This document shows positions 24,735-35,156 of a stretch of DNA of 64,000 bases, in pieces; position 1 is the stretch's first letter; every line of letters starts with the position of its first letter. The position numbers and the translations under genes are program-made. Source of the DNA: Tomocerus qinae (Eukaryota > Arthropoda > Collembola > Entomobryomorpha > Tomoceridae); contig CM034546.1 in NCBI GenBank assembly GCA_020055645.1, positions 11,718,001-11,782,000 of the forward strand, given 5' to 3'. The notes beneath the pieces are model-generated. The model was not told where the DNA came from and did not search any database. It saw only the letters and a list, made by a program, of their open reading frames with translations.

Positions 24735-24871
24735 AATAAGATACGTACATGCAATTGTGTCATATGCATACAAAAATGATTCTTCCAATTTGGGATTAAA
24801 TACTTAAATATTAAATAAATGGTGAAAACACGATAATATCTTCGTGTGTTTTCAAAATATTCAGGTGGTGC

Positions 24872-27328
24872 TTAAGCTCTAGCACCCCCTAGATACGTCC
24901 TTGCTGACATATATAACCTTCTCATACCTATCGCACATTTTCGGGTCCACACCTTGATTTGATAATATAAAGCTACAAGTACGATTTTCAGATATTGTCG
25001 AGTTTCCCATAAAAATAAAGTGGTGAACGTGAATGCAATACACGAAGCAATATAAAATATTGTAAAAATATTAGAATTGTAAAATGTTAATGGGCGAGGT
25101 GGTTTGGTTTCCCAACATGTTAAGCACGTGCTGTAATTAAATGTTTTGAAATGGTCCAGCCATAAATGGAAAATCCCTGATTGACCCAAAATAAAAAATT
25201 TACGCTTTAAAAAAGGGGAGAGTAAAGGGAAATTCTCGGCGTCAAACCCCGAGTGAATGGGTACGGACAAAAAGGAGTTTTCATCGATTCCATGGTATAA
25301 TTGTCTTTTGGGTTCAATGCCACCGTGTTCTGGATTCCAATAAGAATCATTCAATCCTCGATGCAAAATGGAACTTCTTAGAATCAGCACAGAGTTATTA
25401 CATTGGGCAATCCAATTTTTAGCATCTGTATAAGGAAATCCGGGAGGGAATCCGAAAGATTTTTTAATATTTTCTATTTCCTGAGTAAGTTTGCTATTGT
25501 CATTAGTATTTCCATACATTGACCTCATCAAGAAGATCCAAGCAGTAAATCTGAAAGCGAATTGATAATTTTCTTTTCCTAAGAAATAGTATTCTTTAAC
25601 TGCTGCTTCGACGGTACTTCTAGATTCATTGTGAAAATAAACGGCACTGTCTGGTGACATAAATTTCTCATAACATTCCTTCTTATTGACGTAAGTTCCA
25701 TTTACTTTTCGACAGTAATAAAACCTTAGAATGTCATCCTGATAGTCTAAAGGTAGTTGGAATAAATCGAATTCACTAGCGCCACTAAATTCTCCAAGAG
25801 CAGTTATCCCAGAAAGATTTGCCAAATGTTCCATCGATTCGATTTGTTTCACTGGCCGTGGCTCTACTAAGTCAGTGATGACAATTCCTTTGTAGCAGTT
25901 TGTGATGACAATGAACATTAGCAACAGCGGACCGATTACTAATTTAAGCCAGACGAGTTTCTCTGCTTTAGCAGATAATGAGTAACTAACTTCCAATAAA
26001 TAAGCATAGCAAATCATAATGAATGGAATACTATCAAACTCTGTGTAATATACAACCCCATAGACGAAGGCGACTACAGAAATAGTTGTCAGAATTATGG
26101 CCAGCCAAGCATAAGGTTCAAATGGTCTAATGTATCCATAAAAGGAAAGACTCTCGTCTTCTAAAACAACGCAGGAAATAAAATTGAAGGACTCTTTCAT
26201 TGTTTCAAACAAGATATTTGATGGACTGTGTTGCATTGTATACCCCGGCCCAATTTGAAATTTTAATTTTAACAACAATGGTACCTCGTGTAATTCAAAA
26301 CAAGCAGAAACCAAATGATCAGTAGTTACTACTGAAATAACTGAATTGGTAAACTTTTCGAAAACAATGGAATAAATTGGGTAAGCCAGACTATCTTTGT
26401 CGTTGAAGTTGTAGTTGGTTAAATAACCATTTAGTAACGGATATCCACAAAAATATCCAAATCCTTCTGACATCTTAACATTCGGATCCAGAATATGCAC
26501 GTAAAATAACTTTGCAAGACTGCTTTCTTGTACGAAACGTTGTATTGCCAAAGCCCGGAGGGATCGATCAAAACAATCGTCTCTTGTGCATAGAGACAAT
26601 ATTGAAGTGCCGACTGTAAACTTTGCATCACTAAATTCGCCTTGAAGACAAACAAAATACACTGACGCTTTATCTGTATCTGAAGATGATAACAGAAACC
26701 AGGATTTTGACAAAAGAAGACGATGTACATATTCGTTCCTAACTTTCACCTGTGATATCATTTCAATAAAGGAATTCAAATTTGATTTAGCCACGTCCAG
26801 GATTTCTCGATCCATAAGCGTGTAGACAGCAGAATGTTCTGCAACGGTGTAAAGCTTCTGAAGGGTTATGCCAAGTCTTTTTGCCTGATACTTTTCCTCA
26901 TAGGACGTCTCGCTGATATGGATAATGAGCATATTATCCACAAAAAATCTCGCGTCGAAATTGGCAATGATATGCACAAGACAAACGAGGCGACTATTTC
27001 GATGTGGAATCGGTATACTTAAAATATTTTGAAGGTAGGTTGCCTCGCACATTTTGAAATGGGCTTTTGCAACCCGTCCTTGTTCAAGCATATATCTTCT
27101 TGGACTGCAGTACTTCTCTTCCTCCTTGAAATTTAGTTTTGTAATTACGAAAGGGAAATTGATTTCCTGTACTTCCTTCGCTAATGAATCTACACGTTTA
27201 GTAGTTTGAGCATTGTGCTGCCAAATCAAATTAATGTAACAGTCGCTTTCTTAATCTACAACTTCTGACAATTTCCATCCAAGGGTAAACTTTAAGATTA
27301 AAAATGAAAATAGCCAAATGTAACACAT
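24872..27328 (-). pseudogene. Divergent ionotropic receptor, family A copy 2 (A2), one nonsense codon and transposon-derived C-terminus
   Basis: From the ATG at 27328 the frame encodes a signal peptide (MCYIWLFSFLILKFTLG) and WKLSEVVD, then a TAA at 27251-27253 (codon 26), where A1 and A4 have Leu. After that it stays open for 785 codons and matches A1 and A4 throughout: extracellular region, TM1 (PYAWLAIILTTISVV), pore, TM2 (LVIGPLLLMFIVITN), S2 lobe with CNNSVLILRSSILHR, TM3, and a cytoplasmic tail. The last ~10 residues (ARTYLGGARA) and the stop are encoded by the inverted terminus of the transposon at 21434-24903. Only one substitution separates it from a full frame, so it is either a young pseudogene, a polymorphic null, or read through. 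Initiation downstream of the stop would lack a signal peptide. Confidence 0.8.
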
Positions 27329-28199
27329 TTTTAGTTTTTTAGAATTTAACTTGATCGAACCAAATATTAAGTTTTTACCACCCCAATATATGTTGGGATC
27401 CAGTGCTATATTTATGTGCTTTCAATTAATTTTAGTTTAATCAATTTCACTTCGAGGACTGACAATACTTGATATTGATCTTTAGCTTTACAGCTAATAA
27501 ATTTTTAAAACTGTCCACCACAAATAGTTATGATGGAGTAGTATTATTCTACTTTTTCATCAGGAAGCTTTTCTTCTTGGCAAAGCCAGGATAGTGTTTA
27601 TGTTCTATAATTATTTATAAAACAAATGGGACTAGGACACGGCGAGGCGATGTTAATATACTATTTATCAGCCTTGAGTTAGGAATGTTCTATGTGGTTC
27701 TAGTTGCATATTTGACACGAACACATATCTTTAATACGACGTATATTTTGTGGATTGGCTAACTTCCCTGCAAACGAGCGTCTTATCAAATCTATAACGA
27801 AAACTATTTAATAGGTTTAACAAAGTAGCGGAGTAGTTTCTGACAAATGAAAAATAAACTTTTAATTAGATGACACTGTCTCAACCGACAAAGTCAACTA
27901 ATCTACTAGTTTCAGTTATTATCAACGTGTCTGATTATTAGTTCCTGTAGGAAATAATAGTTAGGACAGGACAATCATATAGCTCTACTTCAGTATTTCA
28001 ATTTAAAACGTTAGTACTTACTATATAACTGAGGGCATGAATTGCAATTTATTTCATTTAATTTAACATAGCCAAAAAAGCAAAAAGGTTTCTTTTTTGC
28101 TATAGCCAAAAGGCAACCAAAATACATTTTTTTTCCTTTTTCATGCCCTGACATAAATTAGATATAGGTATGAGAGGATATTTAGGTTAGTTGTGAGCG
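27329..28199. repeat. Upstream region of A2, shared with A4
   Basis: Non-coding. Parts of it (for example GAGGACTGACAATACTTGATA near 27454) align with the upstream region of A4 near 62520, so it belongs to the duplicated module and probably holds the promoter. A small AT-rich repeat with CATGCCC ends occupies 28033-28147. Confidence 0.5.
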
Positions 28200-29223
28200 A
28201 ATCGTGGTTGTGAAAATGCCATTCTAAAAATTACACAAAATGTGTATGACAGTATAGAAAAAGTAAATGGTAGAGTGGTAGCAATATTTGTTGACTTTAA
28301 AACTGCATTCAATGTTGTTCAGAAAGACCTACTTATGATTAAATTAATTGAACAATTTAAGCTTAAACCTAACATGGTAAAATTATTAAATAATTATCTT
28401 AATGATAGAATTGTAAGACTTAGAAATGGTAGCTATTACTCAGAGTACAAAAAAATAGAAGCAGGGACAAGAGCCGGCTCGGCTTTAGGGCCACTACTAT
28501 TTAGTTGTTTTATAAATGATGTGGGTAAATGTTTTAATATAGACTATGCACTTTATGCAGATGATCTGGTCTGTTGGGTTGAAAATAGTGATGTAAATGT
28601 AGCTATTAGTTATTATTAAGTTATTGAATGAAAATCTTGTTAAATTACAGCATTGGTGCAAAATAAACAAAATAGAAGTTAACATAGAAAAAACTAAATA
28701 TATGATCTTCCACAAAGGTGGTGATAGTAGTGTATTAAAAAAATTATATGATGATGTAATATATAATGGAATGGTAATAGATAGAGTATATTAGTTTCGT
28801 TACTTGGGGGTAATATTGGATTCCACTTTAACGTTTAAAGATCATTTGGAATATGTCGATCAAAGAACAAAAACTGCTTTAGCGCGGCTATACTCTATAA
28901 AACGTTTAGTGACGGAAAAAATTATGAGTATGTTAATCCATTGTTATGTTATGTCGATATCTGATAGTACTATTAGTATTTGGTCAATCCATACAAGATT
29001 GCAACTGGATGATATACAGAATACAATAAACATTCATCACTAATTTTTATTACCCAAAAATATGTAAATTCAAGGCTTTTAATAACCGTTGTAAAAAAGC
29101 AAAAAGTTCAAAAACATTATGTAAAGTTGTTATTAATCCCCTTCTAGATAAATTAAATTTATTTACTATATGGGAAAGACGTGAAATTAGCTTAATTAAA
29201 ATAGTTTGGAAGAATATTAATAA
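28200..29223 (+). mobile_element. LINE, 5' segment of a split copy (reverse transcriptase)
   Basis: The plus-strand RT region shows FVDFKTAFNVV at ~28285 (motif A), a GTRAGSALGPLLFS segment at ~28468 (motif B) and YADDL at 28554-28568 (motif C, catalytic Asp pair intact). A shift or stop follows, then the thumb/C-terminal region resumes with LGVILDSTLTFKDHL at ~28804. The frame to 29223 (ending VWKNINN) joins exactly to 33279 once the Helitron-like insertion is removed. The left boundary is approximate. It inserted into the upstream region of the A2/B2 module. Confidence 0.75.
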
Positions 29224-29234
29224 CTAGGCGGTCA

Positions 29235-29250
29235 CAGGGCCCAGGCCCTG
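29235..29250 (-). repeat. 3'-terminal hairpin of the outer Helitron-like copy
   Basis: CAGGGC-CCAG-GCCCTG, a 6-bp stem with a 4-nt loop, ten bases from the CTAG end. The matching stem of the inner copy has one changed base pair (G-C to A-T), so pairing is kept. Confidence 0.85.
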
Positions 29251-29454
29251 TTAGAAATAAAGCTAGTGTGTATTCCGGATTGACAAACAGTTTACTTCAA
29301 GTACAGGTAAACAGTGTGCAGTTTTCCATTACATTATTGGAATTTTACAGTCTCATCATTCCCATGTCCGATCCACCTCCACGCTCCACGTCTCAAATTA
29401 CTAAGTTTTATAGTTTCGATTTTCGTTCTGCCGTTTCTCCTTATTTCTCATACC

Positions 29455-29795
29455 GGGAGATTTTCTAATAGGGAGATAGTCTAACGGGGAGATTTTCTAA
29501 TAGGGAGATTGTTTAACGGGGTGATTTTCTAATAGGGAGATTGTCTAACGGGGAGATTTTCTAATGGGGAGATTTTCTAATAGGGAGATTGTTTAACGGC
29601 GAGATTTTCTAGTAGGGAGATTGTCTAACGGGGAGATTTTTTAATAGGGGAGATTTTCTAATAGGGAGATTGTTTAACGGGGAGAATTTCTAATAGGGAG
29701 ATTGTCTAACGGGGAGATTTTTTAATAGGGGAGATTTTCTAATAGGGAGATTGTTTAACGGGGAGATTTTCTAGTACGGGAGATTTTTTAACGTA
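29455..29795. repeat. ~31-bp minisatellite, about 10 copies
   Basis: Degenerate head-to-tail copies of GGGAGATTTTCTAATAGGGA followed by GATTGTCTAAC. It is present in the outer Helitron-like copy and absent at the corresponding place of the inner copy (near 30385), so it expanded after the copies diverged. Confidence 0.85.
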
Positions 29796-30347
29796 TTCCG
29801 ATTTAAGTAGAATGTAATTCAGATGCAAAGATGTTTTATATTAATTCCAATTGACCTTATCACCGTTTCTACTTTAGTGGGCCAGAGGTAGAGAATTAAC
29901 ATTGAAAGAGAGTCAAAAATAATTCTAAAACTTCTTACTAAGACCGATTCAACTTTTTCGGTTGCAGTAAGAGTGATTGTGATAGGTACTTGGACAACCA
30001 CTGTCTTATTTCAACCAACTTTTGTTATTAAATTGAAATGTGGACATTGGAAACTTACTCCGGTCGCCCACCATGATCACTTGACTAAGAATCTACGGTA
30101 CTCTGAACAAACGACAAAGGACCAGGAAGTGGTCAAGTCTGCCTTGAGTCGCAAAGGATCAGCTGATTGTCAAGTCTGCGCTTTCGTCTATAGAGAAGCT
30201 AATGGCCAAGTGTCCCCTATGGGCAATGGACCAAAGTAAAAGGTTAAGCCTGCCTTATTGGCAATGGACCAGTAAAAGGTCAAGTTTGCCTTATTGGCAA
30301 TGTACCCGTAAAAGATGAAGTCTGTCTTATTGGCAACTAGGCGGTCA

Positions 30348-30363
30348 CAGGACCCAGGTCCTG
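30348..30363 (-). repeat. 3'-terminal hairpin of the inner Helitron-like copy
   Basis: CAGGAC-CCAG-GTCCTG, same position relative to CTAG as in the outer copy, with a compensated base-pair change. Confidence 0.85.
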
Positions 30364-30779
30364 TCTTGAATAAAGCTAGTGTGTATTTCGGGGACGATGC
30401 GAAGATAGATTTTTCAAATTCCAATTGACGTTTTCTAGGTTTCTCATTTGGTGGGCTGGAGGTAGAGATTTTCTGAAGGCGGCATTCACGAGCTTCATCT
30501 GATTCTTCTAACCGGCATTTTTCAGTCCATTTTTAAATTTTTTGAAGGCGAAATTATCGCATTTCTTCGGATTCTACTAACCGCTGTATTGGATTTCTTT
30601 ATTTTTTAGGCGATATTCTCTGGCTTCTTTAGATTCCTCTAACCGGAGTTTTCGAATTCTTTCATTCTCTTTTAGAAGACGATTTTTAAACTCTATTTCA
30701 GATGTTTGTAATAAAGTTTTAGGTTTTACATCGTCCATTTTTTATTTGAATTCTTTGGCAATCTATAATCGTCAAAATA

Positions 30780-31190
30780 GTCGACAAGTCTGTCCGGAAA
30801 GACCAAGAGCCAGCTATTTGTCAAGTCTGCACTATCGGCAATAAAATAAACCATCAAGTGGTCAAGTCTGTCTTATTGGAAATGGGCCAGTTAAAGGTCA
30901 AGTCTGCCTTATTGACAATGGACCAGTAAAAGGTCAAGTCTGCCTTATTGGCAATGAACCAACAAATGGTCAAGTCTGCTTTATTGGCAATGGATCAACA
31001 AATGGTCAAGTCTGCTTTATTGGCAATGGACCAACAAATGGTCAAGTCTGCTTTATTGGCAATGGGCCAGCAAATGGGCAAGTCTGCCTTATTGGCAGTG
31101 GACCCACAAACGGTCAAGTCTGCCTTATCGGAAATCGACAAACAAATGGTCAAGTCTGCCTTATTTGGCAAAGAGCCGTTAAAACGGTCA
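30780..31190. repeat. 36-bp minisatellite of the inner Helitron-like copy
   Basis: Roughly ten head-to-tail copies of a 36-bp unit containing GGTCAAGTCTGCCTTATTGG and CAATGGACCAACAAAT. Because 36 is a multiple of three, long frames stay open on both strands; I regard these as non-coding. The same repeat, in the outer copy, occupies 30110-30336 and 32416-32655. Confidence 0.9.
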
Positions 31191-32220
31191 AATAAATGTT
31201 TTATGATAGTAATAATGTGAAAATTTTTTAGTTACCTTTCAAAAAAGCTGTTCTTGGAATAATAAATAAAATAATTGTTAAATGTTTCAACAAACTCTAT
31301 CATATTATAAATAGAATCCCAAAAGTCAATGAGTCCATTAAACTTTCTTGTCACAATAGCACAACAAAACTTCCAGATGCGAGTGAAAATGAGAGAAGTG
31401 CAAGAAACGATATACCTTATTAATCGAATTAATTCCCCGTATTGAAATAGTTCTCCCCCGGGTAACTATTTCGATTTTTTTGTTTTCAAGAGCAAAATAA
31501 TAGCGTTTGAAATATAATTCTCCGTATCGAAATAATTCTCCATCCAAATCTAAGTTGTATTGAAGGTAGGGAGCTTCTGCTACAAAGCACCCAATATCCA
31601 GAAACTGGTCAGCCAATAATTGATGAGGATTACCAACTATTGCCTTCAAACGACGAAGAAATGCCTATAGACCTCATTGAACCCAGGGACATTTACACAA
31701 TCAATTGAATTTTTAAACTCTTTCTCATTTTTTAATTGTCCACAAGTAATAACTTAGCAAAAATTGAATGTTTGGAAAATAATTCTCCGTATCGAAATAT
31801 TTCACCACATGGTTAACTATTTCGTATTTCATCGTTTTCAAGAGCTAAAAAATGGCAAATGAAACAATAACAACCCGGAGAATTAATTCGATTAATACGG
31901 TACTTAATGGAAGGAAGAAGTTCAACTACCACGTCACGCAACAATGTATTTAAATTTAATAATTTTGCCATACTTTGCCGTTAAAACTCACAAGCGTGTA
32001 TGCATAAATTAAGCTAGTTCCATCTGGATTCTGGATGGAATATAGCATCTTTTGCAAATAAACCAAACTGTAGTGTGGTGTTCTTACATTTTGAAATTTA
32101 ATAACCGTACGGCGGCCAAGCAATACAATTCATAACTTAGACCATTCTGTTTTGAAACGTAGTGGCTTGCCCTATTCTCATACGTACATACAAACACACA
32201 AACATACGTACATACAAATG

Positions 32221-32365
32221 TTTTTAATAATGTACCCCAAAGTAGTTTACCCGAAGTCCATTATAATCAAAGTGTTTTGTCAGGTAACTTCGGAAGGCAT
32301 CCGACAAATACACGTTGCGTATGGTGGACATCGGGTGAACTGCTTTGGGGTACATTATTAAAAAT
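32221..32365. repeat. Long hairpin near the 5' end of the inner Helitron-like copy
   Basis: TTTTTAATAATGTACCCCAA at 32221 pairs with TTGGGGTACATTATTAAAAA ending 32364; arms of about 40 bp with few mismatches flank a ~60-nt centre. The outer copy has the same structure at 33075-33221, so it is part of the element and not a separate insertion. Confidence 0.85.
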
Positions 32366-32415
32366 GTTAATTATTCAATACGCGTGCGCCAGTTTATGTT
32401 TATACTGAGTCTTGA

Positions 32416-32655
32416 TGAACCAACAAATGGTCAAGTCTGCCGTATTAGCAATGGACCAACAGATAGTCAAGTCTGCTTTATTGGCAATGGACCAGCAAAT
32501 GGGCAAGTCTGCCTTATTGGCAATGGACCAACAAACGGTCACGTCTGCCTTATTAAAAATGGACCAACAAATGGTAAAGTCTGCCTCATCGGCAATGGAC
32601 AAACAAATGGTCAAGTCTGCCTTATTTGGCAAAGAGCCGTTAAAACGGTCAAATA
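32416..32655. repeat. 36-bp minisatellite, right-hand remainder of the outer copy
   Basis: Continuation of the array at 30110-30336 after the inner copy is removed; the same 36-bp unit as at 30780-31190. Confidence 0.85.
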
Positions 32656-33074
32656 AATGTTTTATGGTAGTATTAATGTGAAGAATGTTTAGTTAGCTTT
32701 CAAAAAAGCTGTTCTTGGAATAATAAAATGAAATAATTGTTAAATGTATCAACAAATTCTATCATATTATATATAGAATCCCAAAAGTCAATGAGTCCAA
32801 AACTTTCTTGTCACAATAGCACAACAAAACTTCAAGATGCGAGTGAAAATTAATAATAAGTACAACAAACGGTATACTTAATTGAAATAAGAAATTTCTA
32901 CTACCACGTCACACAACGGTGTATTTAAATTTAATAATTTTATCATACTGAGCCTTTAAAACGCGCAAGCGTGTATGCATAAATTAAGCTAGAGACCATT
33001 CTGTTTTGAAGCGTTATGGCTTGCCCTATTCTCATAAATACATATAGACACATACAAACATACGTACATACAAA

Positions 33075-33221
33075 TGTTTTTAATAATGTACCCCAAAGCA
33101 GTTGACCCAAAGTCCACTGTAATCAAAGGGCCTTTGTCAGATAACTTTGGAAGGCATCAGACATATGCACGTCGCGTATGGTGGACATAGGGTAAACTGC
33201 TTTGGGGTACATTATTAAAAT
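33075..33221. repeat. Long hairpin near the 5' end of the outer Helitron-like copy
   Basis: Inverted arms starting TTTTTAATAATGTACCCCAA and its complement, with substitutions relative to 32221-32365 but the same fold and spacing from the element end. Confidence 0.8.
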
Positions 33222-33278
33222 CATTAATTATTCAATACGCATGCGCCAGTTTATCTTTATACTTTAGTCAAGTCATGA

Positions 33279-33670
33279 TAAACTAGTAGGTACGGAAGGA
33301 TGGTATAATATAAAGAACAATTACTGTAACTCTTTTCCCAAAGTGAATTATGTATCATCAAGGTCTACTTCGGTAAAGCACGCAGCAGCAATGGCATGGA
33401 ATAATCTGCCGCGAAAGTGGGTGTACAAAGATCTATCCCTAAAAATGCTGATTGATCATGTGAAGCAACTAATGATATCTAAACGGAATGACCTTTACTT
33501 AATGTATTAATATAATCTATTATAATTTTGCTACTTTGTAAAGATTTTTATTTTGTTATTGATGACTTTGGGGGAAGAGCAGTGGTAGCTTAATTGTTAT
33601 TACTGATTTCAATTCGTGTAATTGATGGGCCTATGATGTCACGTTAAGCTGAACTTGAACTTGAACTTGT
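33279..33670 (+). mobile_element. LINE, 3' segment of the split copy
   Basis: This continues the frame of 28200-29223 to a stop at 33508-33510. The C-terminal string AAAMAWNNLPRKWVYKD is the typical WNSLP-like ending of Jockey/CR1-type LINE proteins. A 3' untranslated region follows, ending in a short tail of repeated GAACTT (about 33650-33670). Confidence 0.75.
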
Positions 33671-35156
33671 CCACTCATTAGACTTAACCTCTGGCACCGG
33701 GAATTTACTCAATAAAAAAGTAAGTCAAGATTCAGTAAGCAATATGCGATTAATGTCCAGTTATTGGCGCTGTGAAGATAATCTTCCTTTTTCCAAGCTT
33801 TCAATACCTGACACCAATTCCAATATTAAAATATTTGTATTTATTAGTATTTATGTGATTGCATATTGCATTTCGTTTTAAAGTTGTTTATAGCATAAAC
33901 TTGATGTACAGGAAAAAGAATGGCATAAAGTACATACTGCTACATAATAGCTTTGGCTCTGTAGCATATTTGTATGTTTACCGAAAGCGTATAAGAAATC
34001 GATTTTCCTCGACTTGAAGGTTTGTTTCGACGTGTCCGTCTATTTTTCGCTATATATAACAGGAAACTTTAGTACAAGCTATAATTTTGCGATTAGAAAA
34101 TCTGTTGTAAATATAAATGAATTTCACAATTATTAGGGATTTGATAAGGATTTATTTTCAAGATATTAGACTGTGTTAACACAAACAATTTTTGCATTTC
34201 TAGAGTTATTTATGTCATTATGACAACATTAATTAATGCAAAAAACTTTTAGCTTTCTAATACTCCCGAACTTTTTATAAGAAATGACCCCAAGTGCTAA
34301 TTGCAAGTTGGCGGTAATGCATAGTAAAATTATATGAGGTGCAAATATCAAAATAGTGTTCTAGTTATGAAAAAAACTTCTCGCCTTTATATATTTATGT
34401 AAGTAAATCAATCGTCCTCCACTTGGACTTGTCCGTCTGTTTCGCTGTAGTCATGCCTAGTTATTAGGAGACTTTCATAGAATTCTTATTTATTTTATGC
34501 CAAATGTATAAAACACATGTGTAACTGTAAGGACTATAGAATAAGTTCATAATTATTTAATCTAGACCAGTATAGCCAAATACATTTTTGTATAACACAA
34601 TAATAAGTCTTACTATAAAAGAAAATACAACAATTATTATATAAATAATAATATGTTTCCACTTGATAGATTTCTCTATGTATATAGAATTTTTGGGAAA
34701 TAATTTCAAAGACAACTACCTACGTATTAGATAAAGGTGAAATTTTTGAACGTTTTTAACTTTTCTATTGATTTAATAGCTCAATTGCGTCACAATACAA
34801 ACAATATAATACATACTCGGCATTGAGTAGATGGATAGATAGTTTATTGTGCCTCAAATTCAGTTCGCGTTTTAATTTCATATAATTATAATAAATTAAC
34901 CTTATTACACTTAATATTACCTGGTAAATAAAAATAACATAATGGTCCATAGACTGCACAATTGACTACGAAATGAAATAAATCGTCGAAATTGGATTAG
35001 TATACAGTTCCTATTACAGATCGCCCAGCTTACTTTCGGTTCAAAGGAATATTAATTGTAAAAGAACATAGACGTAGAAAATGTTTCCCACTTAATCTAG
35101 TTTGGCTTACAAATGAATGTGCAAAACGGAAGCATCATGAACTTATGCGGTGCATA
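33671..35156. repeat. Spacer between the LINE and B2, partly duplicated near the right window end
   Basis: No gene seen. The stretch around 33940-34160 (for example AATTTTGCGATTAGAAAA at 34085) aligns with 63640-63850, the region upstream of A4, so it is the continuation of the module interrupted by the LINE. The remainder is AT-rich. Confidence 0.5.

Larger units (their letters stand above)
21434..24903. mobile_element. hAT-like TIR element containing nested relics
   Basis: The left end CAAGGGCGTATCTAG and the right end (reverse complement CAAGGACGTATCTAG) are inverted termini; GGTGCT follows a little further in on both sides. The flanks CTGACAAA (21426-21433) and CTGACATA (24904-24911) match at 7 of 8 bases, which fits the 8-bp duplication of hAT elements. 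Inside are a split Tc/mariner-like transposase relic, a LINE and a short tandem repeat. Without the LINE and its duplication the element is about 2.1 kb. The transposase type inside (DDE, Tc-like) does not match the 8-bp duplication, so either it is a separate insertion or the outer family is not hAT. The right end lies inside the coding frame of A2. Confidence 0.6.
30337..32415 (-). mobile_element. Helitron-like non-autonomous element, inner copy, nested in the outer one
   Basis: On the minus strand it begins TCAAGACT at 32415 and ends with hairpin CAGGACCTGGGTCCTG, ten bases, then CTAG at 30337. The flanking bases are A and T without duplication. Joining 30336 to 32416 restores an intact repeat unit (TTATTGGCAA|TGAACCAACA) of the outer copy's 36-bp minisatellite, the same string that occurs uninterrupted near 30945. 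Length 2,079 bp. Contents in order from the left: 3' hairpin, a region similar to 29800-29910, a 36-bp minisatellite (about 30780-31190), a unique block and the long hairpin 32221-32365. No gene is seen in it. Confidence 0.88.
29224..33278 (-). mobile_element. Helitron-like non-autonomous element, outer copy, inserted in a LINE
   Basis: Read on the minus strand it begins TCATGACT at 33278 and ends with a 16-nt hairpin (CAGGGCCTGGGCCCTG), ten bases, then CTAG at 29224. It is flanked by A and T with no target duplication, the classic Helitron signature (5' TC, 3' hairpin plus CTRR, A^T insertion). Removing it restores the LINE frame exactly (KNIN, then NKLVGTEG). Its own length without the inner copy is 1,976 bp, close to the 2,079 bp of that inner copy. 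It carries two minisatellites (29455-29795 and a 36-bp unit at 30110-30336 plus 32416-32655) and a long hairpin near its 5' end (33075-33221). No coding capacity. Confidence 0.85.

Noticed and set aside
30948-31220. Repetitive open frame with a 12-residue MDQQMVKSALLA-type period
   Set aside because: It is produced by the 36-bp minisatellite of the Helitron-like element; frames stay open on both strands because 36 is a multiple of three. No start context or conserved protein.
31338-31649. 103-codon frame in the inner Helitron-like copy
   Set aside because: The corresponding part of the outer copy does not preserve it; no domain.
33075-33221. Separate MITE insertion inside the Helitron-like element
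   Set aside because: The same hairpin is found at the same place in both copies, so it belongs to the element.
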